DNA of 64,000 nucleotides, from NCBI GenBank assembly GCA_021818425.1, contig JAKAEC010000004.1, positions 1 through 64,000 of the forward strand. The letters are read 5' to 3'. The DNA is from Pseudomonadota bacterium. Lineage in GTDB: Bacteria > Pseudomonadota > Alphaproteobacteria > Acetobacterales > Acetobacteraceae. The notes beneath the pieces are model-generated. The model was not told where the DNA came from and did not search any database. It saw only the letters and a list, made by a program, of their open reading frames with translations. The translations under genes and the position numbers were made by a program. Each line of letters opens with the position of its first letter. The first letter of the stretch is position 1. This document shows, piece by piece, positions 27,625 through 38,175 of the stretch.

Positions 27625-29259
27625 CTACATGCCGCCTTGATAATTCGGGCCACCCGCGCCCTCTGGTACAACCCAGTTGATGTTTAGCGTGGGATCCTTG
27701 ATGTCGCACGTTTTGCAATGCACACAGTTCTGCGCATTGATTTGCAGCGAAGGTTCATTCTTTTCCGAGCCAACGATTTCGTACACACCGGCCGGGCAGT
27801 AGCGCGTCTCCGGGCTCGCATAGTCGTTGTAATTCACGCTGATCGCGAGTGCCGGGTCCAACAGCTGCAAATGCGCAGGCTGGTCTTCCTCGTGATTGGT
27901 GTTGGAAAGGAATACGGAAGACAAACGGTCGAAGGTAAGCTTGCCATCGGGTTTGGGATATTCGATGGGCGTGCAGTCCTTAGCCTTCTTCAGCGCAGTA
28001 TTGTCGGCATGATTCTTCAGCGTCCACGGCGCCTTGCCTTTAAACACGTAGGTTTCGAGCGCTGCATTCACGAGGCCGCCATAGAAGCCAAATTTGGCGA
28101 AACCAGGCCGGATGTTGCGCACCGCATATAGCTCCGGCCACACCCAGCTCTCTTGCAGCTTTTGCGGATACGCTGAAAGCGTGTCTGGCTTATCCGCCGC
28201 AAACGCCTCGGCAATCGCCTCTGCAGCGACCATTCCAGACTTCATCGCGGTGTGCGTACCCTTGATCTTCGGCACATTCAGCGTACCCGCGGCGCAGCCG
28301 ATCAGCACGCCACCTGGAAATGCGAGCTTCGGCAGAGATTGAAATCCACCCTCGTTGATGGCACGCGCGCCATAGCCAATGCGCTTCGCACCGTCGAAAA
28401 CCGGCGCAATGGCGGGATGTGTCTTGAAACGCTGCATCTCCTGGAAGGGCGAAAGATAGGGATTGGAATAATCCAGACCTACAACGAACCCAACCGAAAT
28501 GAGATTTTCGCCGAAATGGTAAAGGAACGACCCCCCGTATGTGTCTTTTGAAAGCGGCCAGCCAATGGTATGCTGCGTTAGGCCCTTGTGAAACACCTCT
28601 GGCTTCACTTCCCACAGTTCCTTTATGCCAATGCCATAGGTCTGCGGGTCCACGCCCTTGCGCAGATCGAAGGCATTTTCGAGCTTCTTGGTGAGCGAGC
28701 CCCGACAGCCCTCGGCAAAGATCGTGTAGGTGGCACGCAGCTCCATACCGCGGGCATAATTGTCGGTGGGTTCGCCATCCTTACCGATGCCCATATCCCC
28801 CGTGGCAATGCCCACGACACGGCCATTCTCGATCAGCGTTTCGGCAGCGGCGAAGCCAGGATAGATCTCCACCCCCAGCTCTTCGGCCTGTTGGCCGAGC
28901 CAGCGCACCACATTGCCGAGCGAGACGATGTAGTTGCCGTCATTATGCATCTGCGGCGGGGTGGGTAGCTTGCGCGCGCCATTTGGCGAGAGCATCAGGA
29001 ACTCATCCGCCGTGACGGGTGTCGCGAGCGGAATCAGGCCGGGGTCGATATCAGGAATCAGTTCTCGCAGCGCGCGCGGCTCCAGCACCGCTCCAGAGAG
29101 GATATGCGCGCCGACCTCAGAGCCCTTTTCGACAACGCAAACGGAGAGTTCCGAGTGCAGTTGCTTCAGGCGGATGGCCGCCGAAAGCCCGCCCGGCCCG
29201 GCACCCACAACCACCACATCGAATTCCATCGCCTCACGCGGCGGGGCCTCGTCCGACAT
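27625..29259 (-). CDS. Electron transfer flavoprotein-ubiquinone oxidoreductase
   Basis: VVVVGAGPGGLSAAIRLKQ; C-terminal 4Fe-4S NAQNCVHCKTCDIKDPTLNINWVVPEGAGGPNYQGGM. Confidence 0.96.
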   Translation of the reverse strand: MSDEAPPREAMEFDVVVVGAGPGGLSAAIRLKQLHSELSVCVVEKGSEVGAHILSGAVLEPRALRELIPDIDPGLIPLATPVTADEFLMLSPNGARKLPTPPQMHNDGNYIVSLGNVVRWLGQQAEELGVEIYPGFAAAETLIENGRVVGIATGDMGIGKDGEPTDNYARGMELRATYTIFAEGCRGSLTKKLENAFDLRKGVDPQTYGIGIKELWEVKPEVFHKGLTQHTIGWPLSKDTYGGSFLYHFGENLISVGFVVGLDYSNPYLSPFQEMQRFKTHPAIAPVFDGAKRIGYGARAINEGGFQSLPKLAFPGGVLIGCAAGTLNVPKIKGTHTAMKSGMVAAEAIAEAFAADKPDTLSAYPQKLQESWVWPELYAVRNIRPGFAKFGFYGGLVNAALETYVFKGKAPWTLKNHADNTALKKAKDCTPIEYPKPDGKLTFDRLSSVFLSNTNHEEDQPAHLQLLDPALAISVNYNDYASPETRYCPAGVYEIVGSEKNEPSLQINAQNCVHCKTCDIKDPTLNINWVVPEGAGGPNYQGGM

Positions 29260-29361
29260 TGTTGAGTTCCTCGTTGTGACAAAGTCACCATGGTCTAGTG
29301 ACAAACACACCGACGCGTAAAGGGCTGGCGGGGATGACAGAGCCAAGATAATGCTTCGGCT

Positions 29362-30141
29362 ATGGAGTTCAGTGACGCGTTGCGGCTGCAATTGGAGTGG
29401 GGTGCTGATGAGGCGTTGCTAGATACGCCACAGGACCGTCGTCGCGCGCCAACTCTGCCTTCTGGCGTTCAAGAACCATTAGCTCCTCGACCGCGCCTAG
29501 CGCGCCCGGTAGCTGTGGCAACATCCGCCGGACCGGAAGCATCCGCGCAACTCGCTGCCAGCTGTACGACATTGGCAGCGCTGGAAGAGGCCATGCGCGG
29601 CTTTTCTGACTGTGCATTACGGGACACTGCCACCCAGTTGGTCTTCGCCGATGGCGCGGCCGATGCGCGGCTTGTCATCGTGGGCGAAGCGCCAGGCGGC
29701 GAGGAAGACCGCGTCGGCAAACCGTTTGTCGGCCCAGCAGGCCAGTTGTTGGACCGGATGCTGGGCTCAATCGACCTGGACCGCACAAAGGTACGAATCA
29801 TCAATACCGTGCCCTGGCGCCCGCCCGGCAACCGCACGCCAACGGAGGCCGAAATTGCGATGTGCCTGCCTTTTTTGCACCGGCACATCGCACTGATCGC
29901 CCCGGCAGGTCTGCTTGCCCTGGGCGCCGTAGCAACTAAGGCGCTGCTGGGCACGAAGGCACAAAACGGCATCAGACAAATGCGAGGGAAATGGCAGCAA
30001 GTGCGAATCGAAGGCTTGCCGACGCCTCTGCCCTGCCTGCCGACCTATCACCCAGCCTATCTGCTGCGCATGCCTCTGGCAAAACGCGAATCGTGGCAGG
30101 ATTTGCTGCAACTGCGCAGTTGGCTGGAAGATCACGCCTAA
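29362..30141 (+). CDS. Uracil-DNA glycosylase, family 4 type
   Basis: VIVGEAPGGEEDRVGKPFVGPAGQLLDRML; LPTYHPAYLLR. Confidence 0.93.
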   Translation: MEFSDALRLQLEWGADEALLDTPQDRRRAPTLPSGVQEPLAPRPRLARPVAVATSAGPEASAQLAASCTTLAALEEAMRGFSDCALRDTATQLVFADGAADARLVIVGEAPGGEEDRVGKPFVGPAGQLLDRMLGSIDLDRTKVRIINTVPWRPPGNRTPTEAEIAMCLPFLHRHIALIAPAGLLALGAVATKALLGTKAQNGIRQMRGKWQQVRIEGLPTPLPCLPTYHPAYLLRMPLAKRESWQDLLQLRSWLEDHA

Positions 30142-30299
30142 ATTAACCAAATTTTCATGGCATTAATTTACGTTCCTCTCTGGAATTCCGCGCCAAACTA
30201 TGGCAAAAATGTGGTGAACTATGCGGCCGTCTTTGTGAAAAAAGATGTTGGGCGCCGTTTGGGCTTGCGTGATTATTAAGACCTGTGTAGGTCGACGTC

Positions 30300-31961
30300 A
30301 TGCGAGGAGCTATAAAACCGCTCTCCCGCCTGAACGTTACGCGCGTGGTGTTTGCTGCGGCGTCCGTTTTCGTCGTTGCTTGCATGCTTCCTGTGCAAGC
30401 TAAGGCGAAGTCCCCCTATGCGGGGCAAGGGCCGGGAACGACAACGCCCCCCACCCAGCCGGCTGGCGGCATTAACGGGGATTCGGTAGCTTATGCTGTG
30501 CCGCGCAACACCCCTTCGGGTGGTGTAGAGGTGGCGCTGCCACAACCGCTATCCCCTAGCGACGTGGCCTTTTACCGACGCGCCCTGCAGTTGCAGCAGA
30601 ACGGCAAGTTCACCGCCGCCGACAAGATGTTGGCGCGCGTCTCCGATCCCAGCCTTATCGGCGTGGTTCTGGCTAAACGCTACCTGAGCGCCAACTACAT
30701 CACCAAACCTGCGGAACTGACCGCTTGGTGGGCTAAATATTCGAATGAACCTGAAGCGCCAGCCATTTATGCTCTAATGTGCCACAAGCTGCCCCGCGCT
30801 GCATTGCCGGCTGCCCCAAAGCTCGCTTTGCTACCAGAAGAAACGCTAAGCGACGAAGGCGCGGCACAGCCTTCTTGGGCCCCAGAAAACGCAATTTGGC
30901 GCCGCGCATTTATGGTTGGGTTGAACGATTGGAAGAATAACGACCTTGCCGCCGCAGCAAAAGTTTTCTGCAGAACGGCTCAAATGCACGGCATCTCCGA
31001 TGATGATCGCGCCGCTAGCGACTTCTGGGCCGCCCGCGCGGCGCTGCGTCAGCAAGAACCAGATCAATATCTTGACTGGCTGCACCAAGCCTCATGGTCG
31101 GGTGACACTTTCTATGGCATGCTCGCCAAGCGCCTACTCGGCCAGGGCTTCAATCACACTGGCGTCGCTACGACATTGACGGAGGCAGATGTCTCTGCTG
31201 TCGACTCCCTGCCGGATGGGCGGCTAGCCTTTGAGATGCTTCAGGTTGGATTGACTAACGAGGCCGAAACAGCGTTGCGCGCGCTATGGCCGCAGATGCG
31301 GTCTACCCCCGGCCTAAGCCACGCCGTGATGGCAGTAGCCGCGCAGGCAGGACTGGTAAATGTAACCATCGCCATCGCGAATATTCAGCCGGCCCCGGCG
31401 AATGAAATCGCGGGTGCCCACCTGCCATTGCCTGCAATGCGCCCACAAGGTGGTTTCAGAGTAAGCCCGGCGTTACTTTATGCGTTGGCCCGCACCGAAT
31501 CAGGCTTCGATGCCACGGCAGTGTCCCGCGTCGGCGCACGCGGGTTAGTACAGCTGATGCCCGAAACCGCCGCCAATATGCGCCGGGCAGAAGGCGTGAC
31601 CGGATCGATCTACAATCCTTCTGCCAATCTCGCGCTTGGCCAAGCCTATCTAAAATATCTTGGGCATTGGCCTGGAATCCGGGGCAATCTGCTTGCTATT
31701 CTTGCCAGCTATAATGCTGGGCCGGGCGCCGCCTCTGCTTGGTACAAAGCAATCGGGAACCATTCCGACCCGCTAATGTTCATCGAAACAATCCCCGACG
31801 TCCAAACCCGCCGCTTCGTGCATCAAGTGTTGGCCGATAGCTGGATTTATGCCGAGGAAATCGGCCTGAAGCCACGCAGTCTAGATGCGCTGGCAGAAGG
31901 TGATTTTCCAACGTTGCACGACTTTAACCCTTCCCTTATTGAAACGGCAGACGCACAATGA
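30300..31961 (+). CDS. Soluble lytic murein transglycosylase
   Basis: SLT domain LLYALARTESGFDATAVSRVGARGLVQLMPETA; ILASYNAGPGAASAW. Confidence 0.92.
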   Translation: MRGAIKPLSRLNVTRVVFAAASVFVVACMLPVQAKAKSPYAGQGPGTTTPPTQPAGGINGDSVAYAVPRNTPSGGVEVALPQPLSPSDVAFYRRALQLQQNGKFTAADKMLARVSDPSLIGVVLAKRYLSANYITKPAELTAWWAKYSNEPEAPAIYALMCHKLPRAALPAAPKLALLPEETLSDEGAAQPSWAPENAIWRRAFMVGLNDWKNNDLAAAAKVFCRTAQMHGISDDDRAASDFWAARAALRQQEPDQYLDWLHQASWSGDTFYGMLAKRLLGQGFNHTGVATTLTEADVSAVDSLPDGRLAFEMLQVGLTNEAETALRALWPQMRSTPGLSHAVMAVAAQAGLVNVTIAIANIQPAPANEIAGAHLPLPAMRPQGGFRVSPALLYALARTESGFDATAVSRVGARGLVQLMPETAANMRRAEGVTGSIYNPSANLALGQAYLKYLGHWPGIRGNLLAILASYNAGPGAASAWYKAIGNHSDPLMFIETIPDVQTRRFVHQVLADSWIYAEEIGLKPRSLDALAEGDFPTLHDFNPSLIETADAQ

Positions 31962-32491
31962 GCCGCATTGACAAAAGCCGCCCTTTTATCCCCGTGCGCA
32001 TCGCTGTCGCCACCATATCCGACACCCGAACGCAAGCCAACGACACCTCGGGCGATGCGCTAGCGGACCGCGTCACTGAGGCAGGACACGAGTTGGTGGG
32101 GCGTACCATCATCAAGGATGACGCCGATCTGATCGAGATTCAGCTACGCGCCTGGATCGCCGACCCAGCCGTGGATGTAGTAATCACCACCGGTGGCACA
32201 GGAGTTACGGGCCGGGATGTAACGCCGGAAGCATTTCATAGAGTGGCTGAAAAAATTATCGAAGGCTTCGGTGAGCTGTTCCGCATGCTCTCCTATGCCA
32301 AAATCGGTACCTCCACCATGCAGTCCCGCGCGGTGGGTGCCGTGGCCAATGGCACATATCTCTTCGCCCTACCTGGTTCCACGGGCGCAGCGAAGGATGG
32401 CTGGGACGACATTCTGCGCTTTCAACTCGATTCACGCCACCGGCCGTGCAATTTGGTGGAGCTGATGCCTCGGCTCAAGGAACATTTTTAA
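31958..32491 (+). CDS. moaB: Molybdenum cofactor biosynthesis protein B
   Basis: [55 protein letters not shown]. Confidence 0.93.
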   Translation: MSRIDKSRPFIPVRIAVATISDTRTQANDTSGDALADRVTEAGHELVGRTIIKDDADLIEIQLRAWIADPAVDVVITTGGTGVTGRDVTPEAFHRVAEKIIEGFGELFRMLSYAKIGTSTMQSRAVGAVANGTYLFALPGSTGAAKDGWDDILRFQLDSRHRPCNLVELMPRLKEHF

Positions 32492-32500
32492 TGAATACTC

Positions 32501-32528
32501 AATAGCCGCATGACGCGGCTATTTTTTT
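32501..32528 (+). terminator. Rho-independent terminator of moaB
   Basis: AATAGCCGC-atgac-GCGGCTATT followed by T tract. Confidence 0.85.
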
Positions 32529-32537
32529 AACCACAAT

Positions 32538-32552
32538 GTTCTTCTTTTGTTC
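32538..32552 (+). promoter_or_regulatory. Putative LexA (SOS) box, alphaproteobacterial type
   Basis: GTTC-TTCTTTT-GTTC (GTTC-N7-GTTC), abutting a TTGACT -35 (32553-32558) with CTTAAT 17 nt downstream. Confidence 0.7.
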
Positions 32553-32597
32553 TTGACTTGCGGATCTGAAATGATCTTAATCAATCAAGAACGGAGC

Positions 32598-33710
32598 ATG
32601 AACAAGATGTCTGTTTCCTGCGTAAAAATTAAACAGCACGCCAGTTATGGCGCCATCAAAGGGCGTGGCACGGTATTGAACCCTTCCACCCGTTTTGAAA
32701 CGGCGCGACAGGAAGCCTTCGACGATGGATGGGACCGTGAAGATGAAGCTGAACGGCCGCAAACCGCGCTAGTCCGTGACACCACGCGCAGCATTATTGT
32801 CCGGAACGACAGCCCTGATCTTGCCTTCGATATGAGCTTGAATCCCTATCGTGGCTGCGAGCACGGCTGCATCTATTGCTTTGCCCGGCCCAGTCACACG
32901 TATCTCGGCTTTTCCGCCGGTTTGGATTTCGAGACGAAGATCGTATTCAAGCCGGAGGCACCTCGCCTGCTGGAAAAGGAACTTTCGCGTCCAAGCTATA
33001 AGCCAGGGGTGATCGTGCTGGGCTCCAACACTGACCCATACCAGCCGGCAGAGCGTACGCTCCGCCTGACTCGCTCTGTACTGGAAGTGCTGGAGCGATT
33101 TAACAATCCTGTTGGCATCGTGACCAAATCCGCAGGTGTTGTGCAGGACAGGGAAATTCTCGCCCGCATGGCCGCGAAGAGACTGACGAAGGTACATATT
33201 TCTATCACCACCCTGGACCCCGTCCTAGCTCGCGTGATGGAACCGCGCGCTGCTTCACCAGCCCGGCGCATAGCTACGATCTCTAAGCTGGCCGAAGCTG
33301 GCATTCCAGTGGGCATTATGGCCTCACCTATGATCCCTGGCCTGAACGACGCCGAGATGGAGCACATCCTTGAGGAAGCCCAAAAGGCAGGCGCTACCAG
33401 CGCCTACACCACCATGCTACGCTTGCCGCATGAGCTGGGGGCCCTGTTCACGGACTGGTTGCAGAAATACCTGCCCGAACGTGCCGCTCATGTACTCAGC
33501 CTGATCCGGCAAAGCCGAGCCGAAAAATTGAATGATTCACAATTCCACGCACGATTCGCGGGCACCGGCCCTTATGCCACGATGATGGCACAACGCTTCT
33601 CGCGCGCAGTGAGACGGCTGGGGCTAGATGAGAAAAGGCCGCATCTGGACACCTCGCAATTCCGCTTACCCGGGCGCTGCTTGGTCAACGAGCAAATGAG
33701 CCTGTTCTAG
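32598..33710 (+). CDS. PA0069/SplB-like radical SAM protein
   Basis: SLNPYRGCEHGCIYCFARPSH (CxxxCxxC cluster), LGSNTDPYQPAE, PGLNDAEM. Confidence 0.9.
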   Translation: MNKMSVSCVKIKQHASYGAIKGRGTVLNPSTRFETARQEAFDDGWDREDEAERPQTALVRDTTRSIIVRNDSPDLAFDMSLNPYRGCEHGCIYCFARPSHTYLGFSAGLDFETKIVFKPEAPRLLEKELSRPSYKPGVIVLGSNTDPYQPAERTLRLTRSVLEVLERFNNPVGIVTKSAGVVQDREILARMAAKRLTKVHISITTLDPVLARVMEPRAASPARRIATISKLAEAGIPVGIMASPMIPGLNDAEMEHILEEAQKAGATSAYTTMLRLPHELGALFTDWLQKYLPERAAHVLSLIRQSRAEKLNDSQFHARFAGTGPYATMMAQRFSRAVRRLGLDEKRPHLDTSQFRLPGRCLVNEQMSLF

Positions 33711-33764
33711 GATGCGATGCATCGTGCTGAAACACGCGAACAATTTCATCACAGGAGTACGATC

Positions 33765-33992
33765 ATGGAGTGGCTTTTCTGTATAAACCCAAGAGTTATA
33801 ACAGGCTTCGTCTCAGCTCTTGGTTGTTTTTACTTTCTGTGCATATGCATGGAAGACATAAAAACGTTGATAGCTTATCGCTGCGCCACACGCCCCCGCA
33901 CCAAGCCTCGGGCGAGGCATGAGCGCGTGAGATTTCCGCACGTTGCTCCGTACACAAATCATATCCGCGCATCCGTTCGCCGTGCGGGCTAG
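33765..33992 (+). CDS. Possible small membrane protein (75 aa, one TM, Arg-rich tail)
   Basis: AGGAG SD upstream of ATG; hydrophobic ITGFVSALGCFYFLCICM. Confidence 0.3.
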   Translation: MEWLFCINPRVITGFVSALGCFYFLCICMEDIKTLIAYRCATRPRTKPRARHERVRFPHVAPYTNHIRASVRRAG

Positions 33993-34028
33993 GCCAAACA
34001 GCATAGGATACTCAGAAAAGCTTCGCTT

Positions 34029-34922
34029 TTACTTATGAATCATCGTTCCGATGCCATGCTCGGTGAATAGCTCTAAGAGCAGAGCATGCGGCACGGTACC
34101 ATCTAAAATGGTTGCCCCCTTAACGCCCTGCGTTACCGCCTCCATGCAGGTCTCCACCTTCGGGATCATCCCGCCGGAGATTGTGCCATCCGAGATCAAC
34201 CCACGAATCTGTGTCAGCGACAAATCGGCCAGTAACTGCCTACTCTTGTCCAACACACCCGGCACATCGGTCAGCATCAGCAGGCGCTGCGCATTCAACG
34301 CACCCGCAACGGCACCCGCAACCGTATCAGCATTGATGTTGTAGGTTTGTCCATCTTCGCCGGCCCCCACTGGGGCGATAACGGGGATTAGCCCAGCACC
34401 CGTCAGCGCATGGATAACGCGTGTATCAATGAACACCGGCTCACCCACATAGCCAAGGTCCAACACCTGTTCAATGGCGGAATCAGGATCCTTGTAGGTC
34501 CTGCTCAATTTGCGTGCGCGGATCAGCCCGCCATCTTTGCCGGAGATGCCGACCGCCAACGCGCCGGCGGCATTGATCAGCCCCGCCACCTGTTTGTTCA
34601 CCGTGCCAGCGAGTACCATCTCCACGACCTCGACCATGGCGGCATCTGTCACGCGCAGCCCTTGCACGAAGCTGGATTGAATGTTGAGGCGCTTGAGCAT
34701 TGCGTTAATCTGCGGCCCGCCGCCATGCACTACCACGGGGTTAATGCCTACCTGCTTGAGCAGCGCAATGTCGCGGCCGAATTCGTTGGCAAGCGTCCCA
34801 TCCATTGCATGACCGCCATATTTTACCACGATCGTAGCACCCGCGTAGCGACGCAGATACGGCAACACCTTGGTAACGATATGCGCTTCCCGGGCGGCGT
34901 CGGTGATATCTTGGCTATTCAT
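34029..34922 (-). CDS. argB: Acetylglutamate kinase
   Basis: [46 protein letters not shown]. Confidence 0.96.
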   Translation of the reverse strand: MNSQDITDAAREAHIVTKVLPYLRRYAGATIVVKYGGHAMDGTLANEFGRDIALLKQVGINPVVVHGGGPQINAMLKRLNIQSSFVQGLRVTDAAMVEVVEMVLAGTVNKQVAGLINAAGALAVGISGKDGGLIRARKLSRTYKDPDSAIEQVLDLGYVGEPVFIDTRVIHALTGAGLIPVIAPVGAGEDGQTYNINADTVAGAVAGALNAQRLLMLTDVPGVLDKSRQLLADLSLTQIRGLISDGTISGGMIPKVETCMEAVTQGVKGATILDGTVPHALLLELFTEHGIGTMIHK

Positions 34923-34929
34923 CTCATCC

Positions 34930-35661
34930 TCAGTCAACAAATTCAGCAATGGCGGCGCGCAACTCATCGATTCCAATGCCACCAACACTGGATGTGGTAA
35001 TGATCCGGTTCATCGCTGCAGGGTGCTTCGCCGCTAGGGCCAGAACCTCCTCCTGCTTACGCTTCAGAGGATCAGGTTTCACGGAGTCAACCTTGGTCAA
35101 CACCATTTGGAAAGAGACGGCGGACTGGTCCAGCAATTCCATTACCGTCTCGTCAGAGATCTTGATCTCCACCCGCGCATCCAGAAGCAAGAAAACACGG
35201 CGCAGATTGGGGCGACCACGCAGATAATCCAGCATGAGCCCCTGCCAATCGCGTTTGATCTCCTTCGGCGCCTCGGCATAACCATAGCCTGGCATATCCA
35301 CTAGCACCACTGACCCTGCTTGGCACTCGAAGAAATTTAACTGCCGCGTGCGCCCCGGCTGGTGCGAAACCCGCGCAAGCGCCTTGCGCCCGGTGATGGC
35401 ATTGATGAGCGAGGATTTGCCGACATTGGAACGCCCCGCCAGCGCAATCTCGTTGCCGCGCGGCGCTGGCAGATGTTCCAGCGCCTGAGCAGCGTAATAG
35501 AATTCGCAAGGCGAGGCAAAGAGCTTCCGCCCTGCCTCGATCTGTTCCGGGCTTGGCCCGGAGATGTCAAATTTCAGCCCTTCACCAGAGCCGTCTTCTT
35601 GGGCTCCGCCGCCCGGTGCATGATCAACCATTGCTGCCCCACGGAAAGAATGTTGTTCCAT
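34930..35661 (-). CDS. engB: Ribosome biogenesis GTP-binding protein YihA/YsxC
   Basis: [37 protein letters not shown]. Confidence 0.94.
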   Translation of the reverse strand: MEQHSFRGAAMVDHAPGGGAQEDGSGEGLKFDISGPSPEQIEAGRKLFASPCEFYYAAQALEHLPAPRGNEIALAGRSNVGKSSLINAITGRKALARVSHQPGRTRQLNFFECQAGSVVLVDMPGYGYAEAPKEIKRDWQGLMLDYLRGRPNLRRVFLLLDARVEIKISDETVMELLDQSAVSFQMVLTKVDSVKPDPLKRKQEEVLALAAKHPAAMNRIITTSSVGGIGIDELRAAIAEFVD

Positions 35662-37313
35662 GTCCAGTATAAAACTAGACCCGCCGGCGAGCGCGCCAGC
35701 ATGAAAGTGAACAGAATTGGCATCAACTGGAACATGCGCTGTTGTGCTGGATCCGCCGGGGCAGGATTCAGTTTCTGCTGTAGGAACATGGTAACACCCA
35801 TGATCAACGGTAGCAGACCAACGTGCAAGATCGGGCTGATCATCGTCGGATCGAACGGAAGCAAGCCGAACAGGTTAAAAATGTTCGTTGGATCAGGCGC
35901 AGAAAGGTCGCGGATCCAGCCATAGAATGGAGCATGGCGCATTTCTATGGTGATGAAGATGACCTTGTAGAGCGAGAAGAATACGGGAATCTGCAGCAGC
36001 ATCGGCAGACAGCCCGAGGCTGGGTTGATCTTCTCGGTCTTATACAGCTCCATCGTTGCCTGCTGGAGCTTGGCTTGGTCGTCTTTATATTGCTCCTTCA
36101 GTGCTGCGATCTTCGGCTGAACAGCCTTCATCCGGCCCATAGAGCGGTAAGAATAGCTGGCCAGCGGGAAGAAGAGCACCTTCACTCCCACGGTGAAAAT
36201 GAGAATGGCCAAGCCGAAATTGCCTGTAAGCGTGTTTAGCCAATCCAGGCAGAAGAAGATCGGCTTAGTAATGATATAGAGCACACCGAAATCAACCGCC
36301 TTGTAGAAATTCGGTATGTGATAGGCCGACTGGTAATAGTCCAGAATCTTTACGACCTTGGCGCCAGTAAAGAGATGGCTAGTGAAACTCGCCTGCCCAC
36401 CAGCCGGTACAGTCAGAGGGTTCTGGGTGATGAAGCTCGTCTGATAAGCGTTGCCATTGCCTACGCTTACCTTGCCATAACTCATGGTCGCGCTCATCTG
36501 CGCGCCCTGGTCCGGCGCTATAGCTGTCAGCCAGTATTTATCGGTGATACCGCTCCAGCCGCCAGGACCAGAAGTGGAATAGGCGACGCCGTTAGACGCT
36601 TTCTCACCGGCTTTCTTCAGCGCGTCATATCCCTCCTGCTTCAGCGTACCGTTAAACACGCCAAGCGGTCCATTGAATAGCACCCAACTCGACGGCACCT
36701 TCGGTTTATAGTCCCGCACCACACGCGACCAGGGAAAAACCGAGACCGCAGACGCACCGTGGTTCACCACAGTCTGCGTAACGGTGAACATGTATTTGTT
36801 GTCGATTGTTAAGATCAGCTGGAAGATCTGCCCCTGGCCGTTGTTCCAAGAAAGCGTCACGGGGGTGGATGGCGTAAGTTCTGTGGCGCTTGGCGTCCAG
36901 ACGGTATTATTGTTTGGCACCTTTATGCCGGCCGGCGCAGTCCAACCAAATTGCGCATAAGATGGCCTGTCGCTACCGCGTCGGCCCTCTATCTGCACCA
37001 GCGGCGAATTCTTCGCGATGGTCTCATGGTAATCCTTGAGCACCACGTCATCGAACACCGCGCCGGTCAGGCCGATACTACCCTTAAGCATCGGCGCGTT
37101 CACGGCTAGCCGCGGGCCGTTGACGGATGCGCTCTGCACCGTACCGGGTCCGCCGGCGCCGCTCGGGGCATGGGTGGTGCTGACCGCTTTTATGGCCTGC
37201 TGCTCGGTCTGCGCAGGCGTGGGCGCCGGGAAAAACCGTTCCTGAATCACTGTGAATACGGCCATGATGCCGAACGATATGGCAAGGGCGAGGATGAGGC
37301 GCTTCGAGTCCAT
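35574..37313 (-). CDS. yidC: Membrane protein insertase YidC
   Basis: N-terminal MDSKRLILALAISFGIMAVF; YidC/Oxa1 domain; GCLPMLLQIPVFFSLYKV. Confidence 0.96.
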   Translation of the reverse strand: MDSKRLILALAISFGIMAVFTVIQERFFPAPTPAQTEQQAIKAVSTTHAPSGAGGPGTVQSASVNGPRLAVNAPMLKGSIGLTGAVFDDVVLKDYHETIAKNSPLVQIEGRRGSDRPSYAQFGWTAPAGIKVPNNNTVWTPSATELTPSTPVTLSWNNGQGQIFQLILTIDNKYMFTVTQTVVNHGASAVSVFPWSRVVRDYKPKVPSSWVLFNGPLGVFNGTLKQEGYDALKKAGEKASNGVAYSTSGPGGWSGITDKYWLTAIAPDQGAQMSATMSYGKVSVGNGNAYQTSFITQNPLTVPAGGQASFTSHLFTGAKVVKILDYYQSAYHIPNFYKAVDFGVLYIITKPIFFCLDWLNTLTGNFGLAILIFTVGVKVLFFPLASYSYRSMGRMKAVQPKIAALKEQYKDDQAKLQQATMELYKTEKINPASGCLPMLLQIPVFFSLYKVIFITIEMRHAPFYGWIRDLSAPDPTNIFNLFGLLPFDPTMISPILHVGLLPLIMGVTMFLQQKLNPAPADPAQQRMFQLMPILFTFMLARSPAGLVLYWTWNNILSVGQQWLIMHRAAEPKKTALVKG

Positions 37314-37318
37314 CAGGG

Positions 37319-37552
37319 TCAGCTATCCTTAGGAATGGGGACCGGATCGTATCCGCCGGGGTGGAAAGGGTGGCAGCGTAGAATGCGCCGGGCCGCAAGC
37401 AGGCTGCCCTTTGTGGCGCCATGGCAGGCCAGAGCCTCACGCGCATAAGCGCTGCAGGAGGGATAGAAGCGACAATTCGCGCCAATGACCGGGCGTAGCG
37501 TGAGTTCATAGGCGCGCACAACGCCGGAGAGCATCATGGCCGCCGGGCTCAT
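37319..37552 (-). CDS. yidD: Membrane protein insertion efficiency factor
   Basis: YELTLRPVIGANCRFYPSCSAYAREAL; LRCHPFHPGGYDPVP. Confidence 0.95.
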   Translation of the reverse strand: MSPAAMMLSGVVRAYELTLRPVIGANCRFYPSCSAYAREALACHGATKGSLLAARRILRCHPFHPGGYDPVPIPKDS

Positions 37553-37896
37553 GCCAGCGCCTCATTAAGCGCCTTGGCAAGGTTTTGCCTAAGCCGAGAG
37601 AATTCAACCTCACCGGTTTCGCGCCGGGCAATCAGCACCAGCTCAACCCCCGGAAGGCTTTGCCCGGCCAGCAACAGCCGCACCGCCTCCCGCAGCCGAC
37701 GTTTGGCGCGGTTGCGAGTAACGGCATTGCCGACCTTCTTGGTGGCCGTGTAGCCCACGCGCAGCACGTCAGCCTGGCCATCATTAGCGGCCTGAAGCAC
37801 GAAGCCTTGCTTGACGATCTTTTTACCCCGCGCAGCGAGGCGCAAAAACTCTGCGCGCCGGGTCAACCGTGCGGGCGGGGTTTGGGCCTTGGCCAT
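37549..37896 (-). CDS. rnpA: Ribonuclease P protein component
   Basis: RRAEFLRL; KKVGNAVTRNRAKRRLREAVR. Confidence 0.94.
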   Translation of the reverse strand: MAKAQTPPARLTRRAEFLRLAARGKKIVKQGFVLQAANDGQADVLRVGYTATKKVGNAVTRNRAKRRLREAVRLLLAGQSLPGVELVLIARRETGEVEFSRLRQNLAKALNEALA

Positions 37897-37924
37897 CAGC
37901 GTGGGCGGCGCGCCAGGCGCGCGA

Positions 37925-38059
37925 TCAGGCGGAGAGCTTGGCGCGCCCCTTGGCGCGGCGGCTGGCGATCACCTTGCGGCCACCGACCGTCGCCATGCGG
38001 GCGCGGAACCCGTGCCGGCGTTTGCGGACGAGCTTGGAAGGTTGATAGGTCCGTTTCAC
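37925..38059 (-). CDS. rpmH: 50S ribosomal protein L34 (GTG start)
   Basis: (V/M)[43 protein letters not shown]; 44 aa, absent from the supplied ORF track because of length. Confidence 0.96.
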   Translation of the reverse strand: MKRTYQPSKLVRKRRHGFRARMATVGGRKVIASRRAKGRAKLSA

Positions 38060-38175
38060 GGTGTTCTACTCCAGCAAAAAACAAACAAAACCATTCGCCG
38101 GACCGTCCCCGGCCCGGCGTGTTGGCGGGGTATAGGCGTGGGCACCCTTTCCCGTCAATCTCAACGAAGCGCCTT

